NCBI GenBank assembly: GCA_016928525.1 | Contig: JAFGKO010000367.1 | Location: forward strand, 1 to 38,029 | Direction of reading: 5' to 3' | Source: Anaerolineales bacterium | GTDB lineage: Bacteria > Chloroflexota > Anaerolineae > Anaerolineales > Villigracilaceae | Length of the DNA: 38,029 nucleotides | Shown: positions 8,758 to 17,109 of the stretch, piece by piece | How positions within the stretch are numbered: the first letter of the stretch is position 1 | Layout: every line of letters starts with the position of its first letter | Position numbers and translations under genes: made by a program | The notes under the pieces: generated by a model | Databases searched by the model: none | Told to the model about the DNA's origin: nothing | What the model saw: the letters and a program-made list of their open reading frames with translations, nothing else

Positions 8758-9677
8758 AACAACGAACAACGCTGGATTACTTCTGGGTCAGCGCGCGCGG
8801 ATTTTTCATGGGCGCGGCTGACATCGTCCCGGGTGTTTCGGGTGGTACGATGGCGTTCATTCTGGGGATCTATGAGGAGTTGCTGGCCGCAATCAACGCT
8901 ATCAACCTCGAATTTATTCGAGACATTTTTACGTTGCGTTGGAAGAAGGCCTTCCGAGAGTTTCCCTGGCGTTTCCTGCTGGCGCTGGGCGCGGGCATTG
9001 CTGCCGCAATCTTGACGTTGACAAGCGCGCTGCATTGGGCGTTGGAAAACCATCCTTCCCCCTTTTGGGCGTTTTTCTTTGGCCTGATCATCGCTTCTAT
9101 CGTAGTCGTCAGCAAGCGCGTTGCTCATTGGAGCGCTATCAACATCTTTTCAGCGCTCGTGGCAGCCGTCGGCGCGTATGTCCTGGTTGGCTTAAGTCCC
9201 TCCGAGACACCGCACACCCCGCTATTCCTCTTCCTGAGCGGGGCGCTGGCGATCTGCGCCATGATCCTGCCAGGTATTTCCGGCGCGTTCATCCTGGTGC
9301 TTTTGGGTAAGTATCGCTATATCCTTGCCGCGGTCGTTGCCCTTGAGATCACCTCCATAGCCATCGTTGCTCTGGGAGCCGTATTTGGGCTGCTCGGTTT
9401 TGCGCGCCTGCTGCGCTGGTTGTTGCGCGAAAAACACGACCTGGTGGTCGGCATCCTGACCGGTTTTATGACCGGCGCTCTTCGCAAAGTTTGGCCGTGG
9501 AAATCCTTCGAGATGATCGACGAGGTGATCGTGCGGGAAACGAATTTCATCCCAGCTGTTTTTACCGGGGAAGTGGCCCTGGCGCTCCTTTTCGTGGCCT
9601 TGGGCATTGTCTTTGTCCTGCTTATCGAGCATTTTGCTAACCGGAAACAGGTCGAGCCGTCAGCCAACGTAAGTTGA
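8754..9677 (+). CDS. DUF368 (PopT-like) membrane protein
   Basis: A 307-residue polytopic membrane protein with the DUF368 hallmark GAADIVPGVSGGTMAFILGIYEE near residues 21-43 and a second inverted copy around MILPGISGAFILVLLGKY (about residues 168-185). Members of this family have been linked to undecaprenyl phosphate translocation in other bacteria. It overlaps the DedA gene by ATGA and the VanZ-like gene by four bases, so the three are one coupled unit. The combination suggests lipid-carrier recycling for cell-wall or surface-glycan synthesis. Specific substrate not visible from sequence. Confidence 0.92.
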   Translation: MKQRTTLDYFWVSARGFFMGAADIVPGVSGGTMAFILGIYEELLAAINAINLEFIRDIFTLRWKKAFREFPWRFLLALGAGIAAAILTLTSALHWALENHPSPFWAFFFGLIIASIVVVSKRVAHWSAINIFSALVAAVGAYVLVGLSPSETPHTPLFLFLSGALAICAMILPGISGAFILVLLGKYRYILAAVVALEITSIAIVALGAVFGLLGFARLLRWLLREKHDLVVGILTGFMTGALRKVWPWKSFEMIDEVIVRETNFIPAVFTGEVALALLFVALGIVFVLLIEHFANRKQVEPSANVS

Positions 9678-10036
9678 TCTTCGGCGCCCTGGTATTTGCG
9701 CTGTTCATAATAGCCATTATTGTCGCGGCGAATACGGACAGCCTGCCGTTTGCGCTCAAGAGGCTTTACCGCTTTCCGGGCGGTGATAAAGTGGGACATT
9801 TCATCCTGTTCGGAATCCTGAGTTTTCTCCTGAACAAAAGTGCCCTGATCCTGCTCCCCAGGCGGGATTCTGCACGCGTCACCCTGACCATGAGCTTGCT
9901 CCTGGCCATCCTGATTGGTCTGGAAGAATGGAGCCAATCCCTGTTTCCGTCCCGGACGATGTCGCTCATCGATCTGATAGCCAGTTATGCCGGCGTATTT
10001 GTATTTGCTCTGCTTGCTTACTGGACGAAGCGTTGA
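9674..10036 (+). CDS. VanZ-like membrane protein
   Basis: A 120-residue protein with about four helices and the VanZ-type pattern: GGDKVGHFILFGILSFLL in the first half, then EEWSQSLFPSRTMSLIDLIASYAG. The conserved D-K-x-x-H-F and E-x-x-Q...R-x-x-S-x-x-D residues are present. The start is a TTG at 9674 that overlaps the DUF368 stop. VanZ relatives affect resistance to teicoplanin or lipopeptides by an unknown mechanism, which fits an envelope-related operon. Confidence 0.85.
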   Translation: MIFGALVFALFIIAIIVAANTDSLPFALKRLYRFPGGDKVGHFILFGILSFLLNKSALILLPRRDSARVTLTMSLLLAILIGLEEWSQSLFPSRTMSLIDLIASYAGVFVFALLAYWTKR

Positions 10037-10096
10037 TGCAACTTTTTTCCTGCTCTTGCATCCAATTACTTGCAATCTTTATGTCAAGGAGCAGAT

Positions 10097-10309
10097 ATGC
10101 CTATCTTTGAATTTGTGTGCAAAGAGTGTGAACAACCCTTCGAGGAACTGATTTTTGGATTCAGTACTGATGGTGTCGTTTGCCCATCCTGCGGAAGCGA
10201 GCAGGTACGCAAGAAAATGTCCACTTTTGCATCGAAGGCGGGCAGCGATGGCGCTTCGCTCTCGCTCGGATCGAGTTCGGCTGCCTCTTGCAGCACTGGC
10301 AGCGTTTGA
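10097..10309 (+). CDS. FmdB-type zinc ribbon protein
   Basis: A 70-residue protein starting MPIFEFVCKECEQPFEELI, with a zinc ribbon made by Cys-x2-Cys near the N-terminus and CPSCGS about 20 residues later. The tail is Ser/Gly/Ala-rich and low complexity. This is the usual FmdB family form, proposed as a regulatory or metal-binding protein and found beside many unrelated genes. The ATG at 10097 is chosen because AAGGAG lies six bases upstream. It ends just before a bidirectional terminator. Confidence 0.88.
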   Translation: MPIFEFVCKECEQPFEELIFGFSTDGVVCPSCGSEQVRKKMSTFASKAGSDGASLSLGSSSAASCSTGSV

Positions 10310-10343
10310 GGGGTTTAAACTCGACTGGCCGTGTGTCAGGTTT

Positions 10344-10388
10344 AAAAAATTGACAGTCACCTGAATGATAGGTAACTGTCAATTTTTT
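10344..10388. terminator. Bidirectional intrinsic terminator
   Basis: Arms at 10344-10362 and 10370-10388 pair at 18 of 19 positions, with an A6 run on the left and a T6 run on the right, so either strand yields a hairpin followed by U residues. It sits between the convergent FmdB-like gene and the corrinoid activator gene and separates the housekeeping block from the catabolic island. Confidence 0.9.
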
Positions 10389-10411
10389 ATGGGGGCAACT
10401 CCTTATTTCCG

Positions 10412-12199
10412 CTACAAATAAGTCGCCTCTGCAAACTTGCGATTGAAGTTTGGTACTTTGGCCAGTTCGACGTAACCGTCGCGCTGAGCGATCTGGGCGG
10501 CCATTTCCCGCTCGGTTTTAGAAATGAGCGCCAAACGAGCTCCAGTCCCGGCAGCGTTGCCAACCTGCTTGAAGCGTTCCAAGGGCAAATCTGGCAGCAT
10601 GCCGATGGTGATGGCGCTTTCCACGTCGATGAAAGTGCCAAATGCACCGGCGATGATGACCTGTTCGAGATCATCTTCAGACAACCCTTCAGCCTCCACA
10701 AGGGCCTGGATGCCCAGGCGAATAGCGGCCTTGGCAAGTTGCAACTCACGCACGTCTTTTTGTGAGATGGTGATCGGGTCCAACTCCGGCCGCTCGGCCA
10801 ACACAAATTCTTTCGAATCATTTTGGGTACGGACAAAGGGGTGTGATCCCATTTTTCCACCGCGATCGACGACATTATTTATGCGCAATTGTGCGACAAC
10901 GTCCAGCAGACCCGAACCACAAATACCTACTGGGGCTTCCCCGCCGATGGTCTGGATTTCCAAGCGATCATTTTCTAACCGCACATGCTCAATGGCCCCG
11001 GGCGCGGCGCGCATCCCGAACTTGATGTGCGCCCCCTCGAACGCCGGACCGGACGCGCATGAGACACTGGTCATCCGGCCCTTATGGTTGAGACAAATCT
11101 CGGTATTTGTGCCGATGTCGATTGCCAGGACTGTCGCTTTGGCCTCGGCAATGCGGGTGGCGAGCAGCATGGCGACATGGTCTGCGCCGACGTAACCGGC
11201 TATATTTGGTAAAAGATGCACATATGCGCCGGGGGCGATTTGCAAGCCGATTTCTCGCGCCTTGATGTCCAGGGCAGTATCGACGGCAGGTACGTAAGGA
11301 GACAGGCCCAACTGCTTGACCGGCAACCCTAAGAATAGATGATGGATGGCGGTGTTGCCGACAACAACTGTATCAACAACATCAATCGGTTTTGCGTCGA
11401 TTTCGGCGCACAGGTCGGCGGCAAGTTGACTGAGGGCGTCAGTAAGCAATGTTTGCAGGCGGGCGGAATCCGCTGGAGATTTACTGGCAGCCACGATGCG
11501 CGAAACCACGTCTTCACCATAGGAGATTTGCGGGTTCATCAGGCCTTTGGAAGCCAGGGTTTTGCCGCTTTCCATATCGATTAAATAGCCCGCGATCTTG
11601 GTTGTGCCGATATCGACTGCCAGACCCAGCCAGCGCGTGGACGGAGCGCCTATCGCCACGATTTCATTTCCGCGCAGGGCAACCCGTACATGCCAGTCAT
11701 TATCGCGGATTTGATGTGACAGGGTTTGCTGGACGCGGAAATCAATCGTCCCGGCTTCGATGCCTTGTGCGGCAAGGGCCGCCCAAAGGTTCTGGGCATC
11801 TGCCTGCGGGGATTCAAGCGTGGGCGGAGTCAGATGCGCATCCAGTCCGCGGATGAGAGGATCAGGTGCCACGTCTACATCCAACCCTTCGATTTGAGTA
11901 CGCTGGAGTGCGGTTAGCGATTCAGGTGGTACATGCAGTTTGACGTTGCTTTGTGGGTAAGTCATGCATGCCAGACGATATCCCTGCTCAATTTCATCGG
12001 CAGTCAGTGAAGCTTCTTCTTCGAGGGTTAGCTTGGAGACCTGCCCGGAAATTACCTGCACCTTGCAGCGTTCACAACTGCCCACGCCGCCACATATGCT
12101 GACAAGGTCGACGCTCAGCTGACGGGCGCAATCGAGCAAAGATTGTTCGCCGGTAAATTGCCCGCGCCGCCCGACTGGTTCGAAGTCTATATCAAACAA
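10412..12199 (-). CDS. RACo-like reductive activator of corrinoid protein
   Basis: A 595-residue iron-sulfur ASKHA protein. It uses ATP to drive the low-potential reduction of oxidised Co(II) corrinoid proteins back to Co(I). The N-terminal ferredoxin-like domain binds a [2Fe-2S] cluster through Cys36, Cys42, Cys45 and Cys78 (C-x5-C-x2-C...C). A linker region (about 90-185) leads to the actin-like ATPase with LAVDIGTTKIAGYLID, a second phosphate loop (AIDIGTNTEICL) and GAFGTFID near the C-terminus. The TTG start has AAGGAG seven bases upstream. It is transcribed away from the island, whose corrinoid protein (17110) and methyltransferase are its likely clients. Length and domain order fit the RACo/RamA-related DUF4445 family. 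Confidence 0.93.
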   Translation of the reverse strand: MFDIDFEPVGRRGQFTGEQSLLDCARQLSVDLVSICGGVGSCERCKVQVISGQVSKLTLEEEASLTADEIEQGYRLACMTYPQSNVKLHVPPESLTALQRTQIEGLDVDVAPDPLIRGLDAHLTPPTLESPQADAQNLWAALAAQGIEAGTIDFRVQQTLSHQIRDNDWHVRVALRGNEIVAIGAPSTRWLGLAVDIGTTKIAGYLIDMESGKTLASKGLMNPQISYGEDVVSRIVAASKSPADSARLQTLLTDALSQLAADLCAEIDAKPIDVVDTVVVGNTAIHHLFLGLPVKQLGLSPYVPAVDTALDIKAREIGLQIAPGAYVHLLPNIAGYVGADHVAMLLATRIAEAKATVLAIDIGTNTEICLNHKGRMTSVSCASGPAFEGAHIKFGMRAAPGAIEHVRLENDRLEIQTIGGEAPVGICGSGLLDVVAQLRINNVVDRGGKMGSHPFVRTQNDSKEFVLAERPELDPITISQKDVRELQLAKAAIRLGIQALVEAEGLSEDDLEQVIIAGAFGTFIDVESAITIGMLPDLPLERFKQVGNAAGTGARLALISKTEREMAAQIAQRDGYVELAKVPNFNRKFAEATYL

Positions 12200-12425
12200 T
12201 GCAAATCTCCTTGTCGTAAGAGGGTGAGCAAAAAGAGAGTCCCAAGTATACCCAAACTTTTACCGCCATCGAACTTTTACGACTCTTCGGGAATTTCCGG
12301 CCCCCCTTCACGGCAAATCCTAAAGAAAACCACTTTTACCATCCAGTCGCTGAGCTACACTTGCCAGGAATACAACAAATAAAATGACCCAATGGACAAA
12401 TTACCTGATGAAAACAATTTTTAAG

Positions 12426-12454
12426 TTGACAAACCGCATAAAACTCTCTATACT
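12426..12454 (+). promoter_or_regulatory. Consensus sigma70-type promoter of the catabolic island
   Basis: TTGACA at 12426-12431 and TATACT at 12449-12454 are separated by exactly 17 bases. The start point would fall near 12461, giving a leader of about 44 bases to the ATG at 12505. It is the best promoter in the window. Confidence 0.8.
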
Positions 12455-12478
12455 GAATATGTTCAGTGAATGCGTTCA
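12452..12478. promoter_or_regulatory. Tandem palindromic operator overlapping the start point
   Basis: Two TGAA-N4-TTCA palindromes, at 12454-12465 and 12467-12478, lie 13 bases centre to centre. The first extends to perfect 6-base arms (ACTGAA...TTCAGT, 12452-12467). They overlap the -10 end and the predicted start point, the ideal place for a repressor. The TetR protein encoded at 29666 is the obvious candidate, which is inference. Confidence 0.65.
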
Positions 12479-12504
12479 TTTTGGTATGCTCGGGAGTTTA
12501 CTAC

Positions 12505-13971
12505 ATGGACGATAAGAAAGCAAGACTGAAAGATATTGTAGGGGATGGGGGAATTTTGCCAGGGCCGAAATTTAGTGATTCCTATTCATTAGATTACAAT
12601 CTAATTAAACCATTGCAACCATGTTTCGAGGTCAAACCCAAGAATGTAGAGGAGGTCCAAAAGATCGTACTTTGGGCAAATGAGACTCAGACTCCCCTGG
12701 TGCCAGTCAGTTCAGGCGGCCCACATTTCCGAGGCGATACATACCCAACAGCGCCTGAAGCTGTCATGGTGGATTTGCGTGGAATGAACCATATCCTGAA
12801 AATCGACCGACGCAACCGGCTGGCGCTGATCGAGCCGGGCGTAACCTTTAGCCAGCTTCTACCCGAACTTCGGAAGGAAGGCCTGAGAATTGTCATGCCG
12901 CTTCTGCCTCGGGGCAATAAATCGGTCATTGCCAGCTTGCTGGAGAGGGAACCGGTGATGTCGCCGAGGTACCAGTGGAACCTGGTTGAACCATTGCGCA
13001 GTCTTGAGATCGTCTGGGGCAACGGCGATAAATTCTACAGTGGCAGTGGAACCTTGCGTGGGGAAAAAGACGAGGACTGGCAGGCAGGCTTGGTGCCAGT
13101 AGTAGGGCCTGGGCCGGGTCAACTGGATTACAACAAGTTTGTCTCGGCTGCACAGGGCAGCATGGGCATTGTCACTTGGGCTTCCGTAAAGTGTGAAGTT
13201 TATCCACAAACGCGGAAGCTCTTTTTTATCCCTGCGGAGAAACTCGAAGATTTAATCGACTTTACCTATAAACTGCTCAAATTCAGATTTGGGGATGAGC
13301 TTTTCATCGTCAATAACACCTGTCTGGCAAATATCTTAGGAAATTCAGCGGCTGAGATTGAAGCCTTGAAAAATGGATTGCCGGCCTGGACGGTTGTTGT
13401 GGGGATTACTGGCGGCGACATTCTGCCTGAAGAGAAACTCGCTGCGCAGGAGGCTGATATCTGCGATATTGCCCAGCAGCACGGATTGCGGATGGTGCCT
13501 GCCCTGCAGGGCATCCGCGGCGATGAACTGCTGGATGTTATCCTGCAACCCTCGCCTGAGCCATACTGGAAGTTGAGAGACAAAGGCGGATCGCAGGATA
13601 TCTTCTTCTTGACCACTCTGGATAAAACCCCTCGCTTCATCACTACGCTGTTTGCTGCTGCCAATGAAAGAGGTTATCCGGTCCCGGACATTGGCATTTA
13701 CCTTCAACCGGTACACCAGGGAGTCGGCTGCCACTGTGAGTTCATTCTCCCGTTCGATCGGGCGAACCAGGCTGAAGTACGAAAGACGCAGGAATTATTC
13801 CGAGAAGCCAGCCAAAGACTGTTCAAGCAAGGAGCCTATTTTTCACGACCGTATGGGATCTGGGCTGATATGGTCTACAACGCGGATGCACGTACCATGC
13901 TTGTGACGAAAAAAATAAAAGATATTTTCGATCCCAAGCATGTGATGAACCCCGGAAAACTCTGCTTTTAA
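12505..13971 (+). CDS. FAD-linked oxidase (GlcD/VAO-like), first of two
   Basis: A 488-residue PCMH-type flavoprotein. The N-terminal half carries the FAD-binding pattern: EVKPKNVEEVQKIVLWANE, then the VPVSSGGPHFRGD loop and a conserved ALIEPGVTFSQL strand. The C-terminus ends with IKDIFDPKHVMNPGKLCF, the usual end of GlcD and vanillyl-alcohol-oxidase relatives. It probably oxidises a hydroxy acid or hydroxylated side chain and passes electrons to the Fe-S protein encoded next. The ATG at 12505 is preferred over the in-frame GTG at 12466 because it has GGGAG ten bases upstream, and the GTG lies only about five bases from the predicted transcription start. Substrate not predictable from sequence. 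Confidence 0.88.
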   Translation: MDDKKARLKDIVGDGGILPGPKFSDSYSLDYNLIKPLQPCFEVKPKNVEEVQKIVLWANETQTPLVPVSSGGPHFRGDTYPTAPEAVMVDLRGMNHILKIDRRNRLALIEPGVTFSQLLPELRKEGLRIVMPLLPRGNKSVIASLLEREPVMSPRYQWNLVEPLRSLEIVWGNGDKFYSGSGTLRGEKDEDWQAGLVPVVGPGPGQLDYNKFVSAAQGSMGIVTWASVKCEVYPQTRKLFFIPAEKLEDLIDFTYKLLKFRFGDELFIVNNTCLANILGNSAAEIEALKNGLPAWTVVVGITGGDILPEEKLAAQEADICDIAQQHGLRMVPALQGIRGDELLDVILQPSPEPYWKLRDKGGSQDIFFLTTLDKTPRFITTLFAAANERGYPVPDIGIYLQPVHQGVGCHCEFILPFDRANQAEVRKTQELFREASQRLFKQGAYFSRPYGIWADMVYNADARTMLVTKKIKDIFDPKHVMNPGKLCF

Positions 13972-14074
13972 AGTGCAAGTACCCGGACAGTATGATTGTG
14001 ATTGGTAAAGTTTCTCTACGCTAAAGAAATACCCATCAATCAAAGGTACTCTTTTCGGGCACAAGGAGCAAAAA

Positions 14075-15331
14075 ATGGCATTGGAAGATTTCGCAGCCGA
14101 AATGGATCGTTGCAGTTCATGTTCTTACTGTAAGTGGATTCCATTCGACCAGATAAAGAGCTGGCGTTTTGCCAAGAATTGCCCTAGCATTGCTTATCAC
14201 AATTTCAATAGTTACTCTGCGCGCGGCCGCTATCTGGTGGCCCGTTCGTTGCTTAATGGACGAAGTGATTATAGTGATACGGTACGCCGGGTTGTGAACA
14301 CCTGTCTGACCTGCGGATCGTGCGATGTGAGTTGCAAAGTCTGTCGCTACAACCTCGAGCCCCTGGAGATGGTTCGCGAGCTCAAATTCAACCTGGTAGA
14401 AGACGGGCAACGCCTCGATGAACACTTGGCTATTATCGAAAGCCTGCATAAAGAGAGCAATACCATGGGGGCGGCCAAGAGCGGAAGGGGAGCCTGGGCC
14501 AAGGATCTTAAGGTTAAACATCTCCCTGATGAGCAGGCCGAAGTGCTCTTTTTTGCCGGCTGCCGGATCAGTTATGATGAAGAATTGCAGCAGAATGCGC
14601 AAGCCGCCGTACGAATTCTTTTGGATGCCAGGGTAGACCTTGGAATCCTGGGAGAAAATGAGATGTGTTGTGGCGGGCGGATTTATTCGATGGGCTATCG
14701 AGATGACTTCACCCGTTTGGCAAAATCCAATATGGCAATTTGGGCAAAAGCTGGCATCAAAACCGTGGTGACTTCCTGCTCGGATGGCTATCACGCTTTC
14801 AAGCGCCTTTATCCGAAACTTGGATCCGAAGTGGAAGTGTTGCATATCGTAGAATACATTGATCGACTGATCAAAGAAGGCCAGCTCAAGTTCAGCAAGG
14901 AAGTCCCGCTGACTGTCACCTATCACGACCCCTGTCACCTGGGTCGCCAGGGGGAACCCTATGTCCCTTGGGATGGTGTTGAAAAGAAGATCAAGAACCA
15001 GATCGTCGTCTATGAACCAAAGAGGCCCAGATACAATGGCGCCTGGGGTATCTACGATCCGCCGCGTGATATTCTCAAGAGTATTCCCGGTGTGGAGTTG
15101 GTCGAGATGGAGCGCATCCGGGAATATAGCTGGTGCTGTGGAGCCGGAGGTGGTGTGCGGGAGGCCTATCCTGAGTTTTCCACTTGGACTGCCAATGAAC
15201 GGATCACGGAAGCCAAGACCACTGGAGCCGAGGCACTGGTCACTGCTTGCCCGTGGTGTGAACGGAATTTCTTGGACGCTGGCGGAATGAAAGTCCTGGA
15301 CATCATCGAGCTTGTCCAGCAGGCATTATAG
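14075..15331 (+). CDS. CCG-domain iron-sulfur oxidoreductase (GlcF/HdrD-like)
   Basis: A 418-residue electron-transfer protein. The N-terminus has cysteine clusters (CSSCSYCKW, then CLTCGSCDVSCKVC) resembling paired [4Fe-4S] ligands, although the first cluster is unusual in spacing. Two CCG domains follow: FFAGCRISYD...CCGG in the first, and YHDPCHLGRQ...WCCGAGGG plus a late TACPWCERNF in the second. Such proteins connect FAD oxidases to quinones or to other carriers (GlcF, LutA, HdrD). It is encoded between two FAD-linked oxidases with short gaps (103 and 12 bases), which strongly suggests one complex. AAGGAG precedes the ATG. The electron acceptor is unknown. Confidence 0.9.
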   Translation: MALEDFAAEMDRCSSCSYCKWIPFDQIKSWRFAKNCPSIAYHNFNSYSARGRYLVARSLLNGRSDYSDTVRRVVNTCLTCGSCDVSCKVCRYNLEPLEMVRELKFNLVEDGQRLDEHLAIIESLHKESNTMGAAKSGRGAWAKDLKVKHLPDEQAEVLFFAGCRISYDEELQQNAQAAVRILLDARVDLGILGENEMCCGGRIYSMGYRDDFTRLAKSNMAIWAKAGIKTVVTSCSDGYHAFKRLYPKLGSEVEVLHIVEYIDRLIKEGQLKFSKEVPLTVTYHDPCHLGRQGEPYVPWDGVEKKIKNQIVVYEPKRPRYNGAWGIYDPPRDILKSIPGVELVEMERIREYSWCCGAGGGVREAYPEFSTWTANERITEAKTTGAEALVTACPWCERNFLDAGGMKVLDIIELVQQAL

Positions 15332-15343
15332 GGGAGGATACAG

Positions 15344-16996
15344 ATGACACTTCCCAAGAACGTGTATGAAGCGTTGGAAGATATTGTCGGCAAAGTGAAT
15401 ATTTCCGACGACCCGGCGGTGCTCGATTCGTATCGCTATTCCCTTGCTCATACTGCCATCCACCTGGGACCGCATTACAACACCTTTACACCCAGGGGGG
15501 CAGCGGTCCTTATGCCGGGCAGCACTGAGGAAGTCCAGGCCATTGTCAAATTGTGCAACAAATACAAAATAAAATTCAAGGCCTCCAGCACCTTCTGGTC
15601 TGCCCAGGGATACCCGTCTGAAGAGGATACGATCCAGTTAGATATGCGGCGGATGGATCGCATCCTTGAAATCGATGAGAAGAACATGTACGCGGTGGTG
15701 GAGCCGGGTGTGATCTCGGCCACGCTCCAGGCCGAGACAATGAAAGTCGGCCTGAACACGCACATCGCTGGCTCCGGCTGTAGTTGCTCGGTATTAGCCA
15801 GCGCTACATCGTATTTCGGCTCTGGTCCCGGTAACCTGTATGGGGGCTGGTTCTATGACAACTTGCTGGGTATGGAATGGGTGATGCCCACCGGGGAGAT
15901 TTTCCGTACCGGTTCGCTGGGCTCCGATTGTGGCTGGTTTTGTGGCGAAGGTCCTGGGCCCAGTATGAAAGGCGTTGCTCGGGGTTTCCTGGGTGCCAAA
16001 GGCTCGATGGGTGTCTTCACCAAATGCGCGGTCAAATTGTTTGCCTGGCCCGGACCGGAGTCGCTTCCTGTAGATGGCATTATTCCTGCATATAAGGCAA
16101 ACCTCCCGGATAACTTCAAAGCTTATACCCTGGCTTTCCCATCCTGGAAAGCGTGGGCTGATGCTGTGTATGCAATTTGGGATGCTGGCATTGGCTACCT
16201 TGGCCATCGTCAATTCAATATGTTTGGCCGCGATCTCAAATTTGCTATGGTGAAAATCCTTACCGATCCCACCAAGACCCTGGAAGACCTGGAAGAATTG
16301 CTCGAAGACCCGCAAGTGCAGGAAGTGACTGAACAATCGCAACGGGATTTCCAGCTTGTCCTGGTTGGCATGACCTCTCGCGATATGGCCTGGCAGGAGA
16401 AAGCCCTGGATGAGATTTTAGCCCTTACTGGCGGCTGGAAAGTAGAAGCCATGAATGTGCCAGAGATTCACGATTGGGCTTTGCTATACCTGCTCCGATT
16501 AGGGCACAAAAACTTGAACCTGGTCTTTGGCGGTTCCTATGATGGTTGTTTCGGTTTTCCCGGCTCGGCTGACTTTGGGGCGTCCAATGCTGAAGAAGCG
16601 GGACAGTTTAAAAAGGAATGGGAGCAACACGGGGCAATCGTGGAGGCCGGTGGCGACTGTATGATGGGACCAATTGGGGGCCAGGGAGGAGGCGGTACCT
16701 GTCTGTGGGAGAATTTCACTTGCTTTGATCCACATGATCGCTTCTCAACCGAGGGAACCCTGGAATTCTTCGACGCGGCAACCGAGTATGGTATTAAACG
16801 TGGCTGGGGTGTCGGTATGGAGAAATGGAACTCTGTCGCCCGGGGTTCTGATGGCAAGACAACCCCCAAAGAAGAGCGAGATAAGATGCACTTGGCTGCC
16901 CCGCAGCCCAACGTTTTCCGTTATCAGCATAAAGTCAGAGAAGCTTTAAATCCAAACCATCTGGGAGATGAATACTTCGAGACACTGGAGGATTAA
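15344..16996 (+). CDS. FAD-linked oxidase, second of two
   Basis: A 550-residue flavoprotein, longer than the first. It shows the PCMH pattern: VLMPGSTEEVQAIVKLCNKY near residue 55, AVVEPGVISATLQAE near 123, and a glycine-rich loop SYFGSGPGNLYGG (about 155-167) where FAD-binding oxidases usually have their pyrophosphate loop. The tail NPNHLGDEYFETLED replaces the usual NPGK ending, so it differs from a standard GlcD. Its ribosome site is strong (GGGGAGG). With the Fe-S protein and the first oxidase it forms an FAD / Fe-S / FAD triad similar in plan to GlcD-GlcF-GlcE, but both flavoproteins here are full length. Confidence 0.88.
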   Translation: MTLPKNVYEALEDIVGKVNISDDPAVLDSYRYSLAHTAIHLGPHYNTFTPRGAAVLMPGSTEEVQAIVKLCNKYKIKFKASSTFWSAQGYPSEEDTIQLDMRRMDRILEIDEKNMYAVVEPGVISATLQAETMKVGLNTHIAGSGCSCSVLASATSYFGSGPGNLYGGWFYDNLLGMEWVMPTGEIFRTGSLGSDCGWFCGEGPGPSMKGVARGFLGAKGSMGVFTKCAVKLFAWPGPESLPVDGIIPAYKANLPDNFKAYTLAFPSWKAWADAVYAIWDAGIGYLGHRQFNMFGRDLKFAMVKILTDPTKTLEDLEELLEDPQVQEVTEQSQRDFQLVLVGMTSRDMAWQEKALDEILALTGGWKVEAMNVPEIHDWALLYLLRLGHKNLNLVFGGSYDGCFGFPGSADFGASNAEEAGQFKKEWEQHGAIVEAGGDCMMGPIGGQGGGGTCLWENFTCFDPHDRFSTEGTLEFFDAATEYGIKRGWGVGMEKWNSVARGSDGKTTPKEERDKMHLAAPQPNVFRYQHKVREALNPNHLGDEYFETLED

Positions 16997-17109
16997 TGGT
17001 TGGAGTCCTTGATCTTCTGATGTAGAATATTAATGTCCCCAGAAAAGGTAAATGTTGCGGTCATAATCTGGCCGAACAAAAATAATTTTCAAGAAAGGAG
17101 AAGTGGAAC

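Larger units (their letters stand above)
12200..12504. promoter_or_regulatory. Divergent control region between the activator and the island
   Basis: This 305-base gap carries the ribosome site of the activator gene near 12207-12212 on the minus strand and, at its right end, a consensus promoter with tandem palindromes (listed separately). I found no convincing minus-strand -35/-10 pair. The middle (about 12240-12420) shows nothing else recognisable. Confidence 0.6.

Noticed and set aside
9317..10075. Long minus-strand open frame of about 250 residues
   Set aside because: It is antisense to the DUF368 and VanZ-like genes, is rich in Arg/Gln/Lys low-complexity sequence and has no family features.
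10524..11195. Plus-strand 223-residue frame opposite the activator gene
   Set aside because: Shadow of the RACo-like gene, with Ser/Pro/Arg-rich composition.
12466..12504. Upstream GTG start for the first FAD oxidase
   Set aside because: It lies about five bases from the predicted transcription start and inside the palindromes, with no ribosome site; the ATG at 12505 has GGGAG at good spacing.
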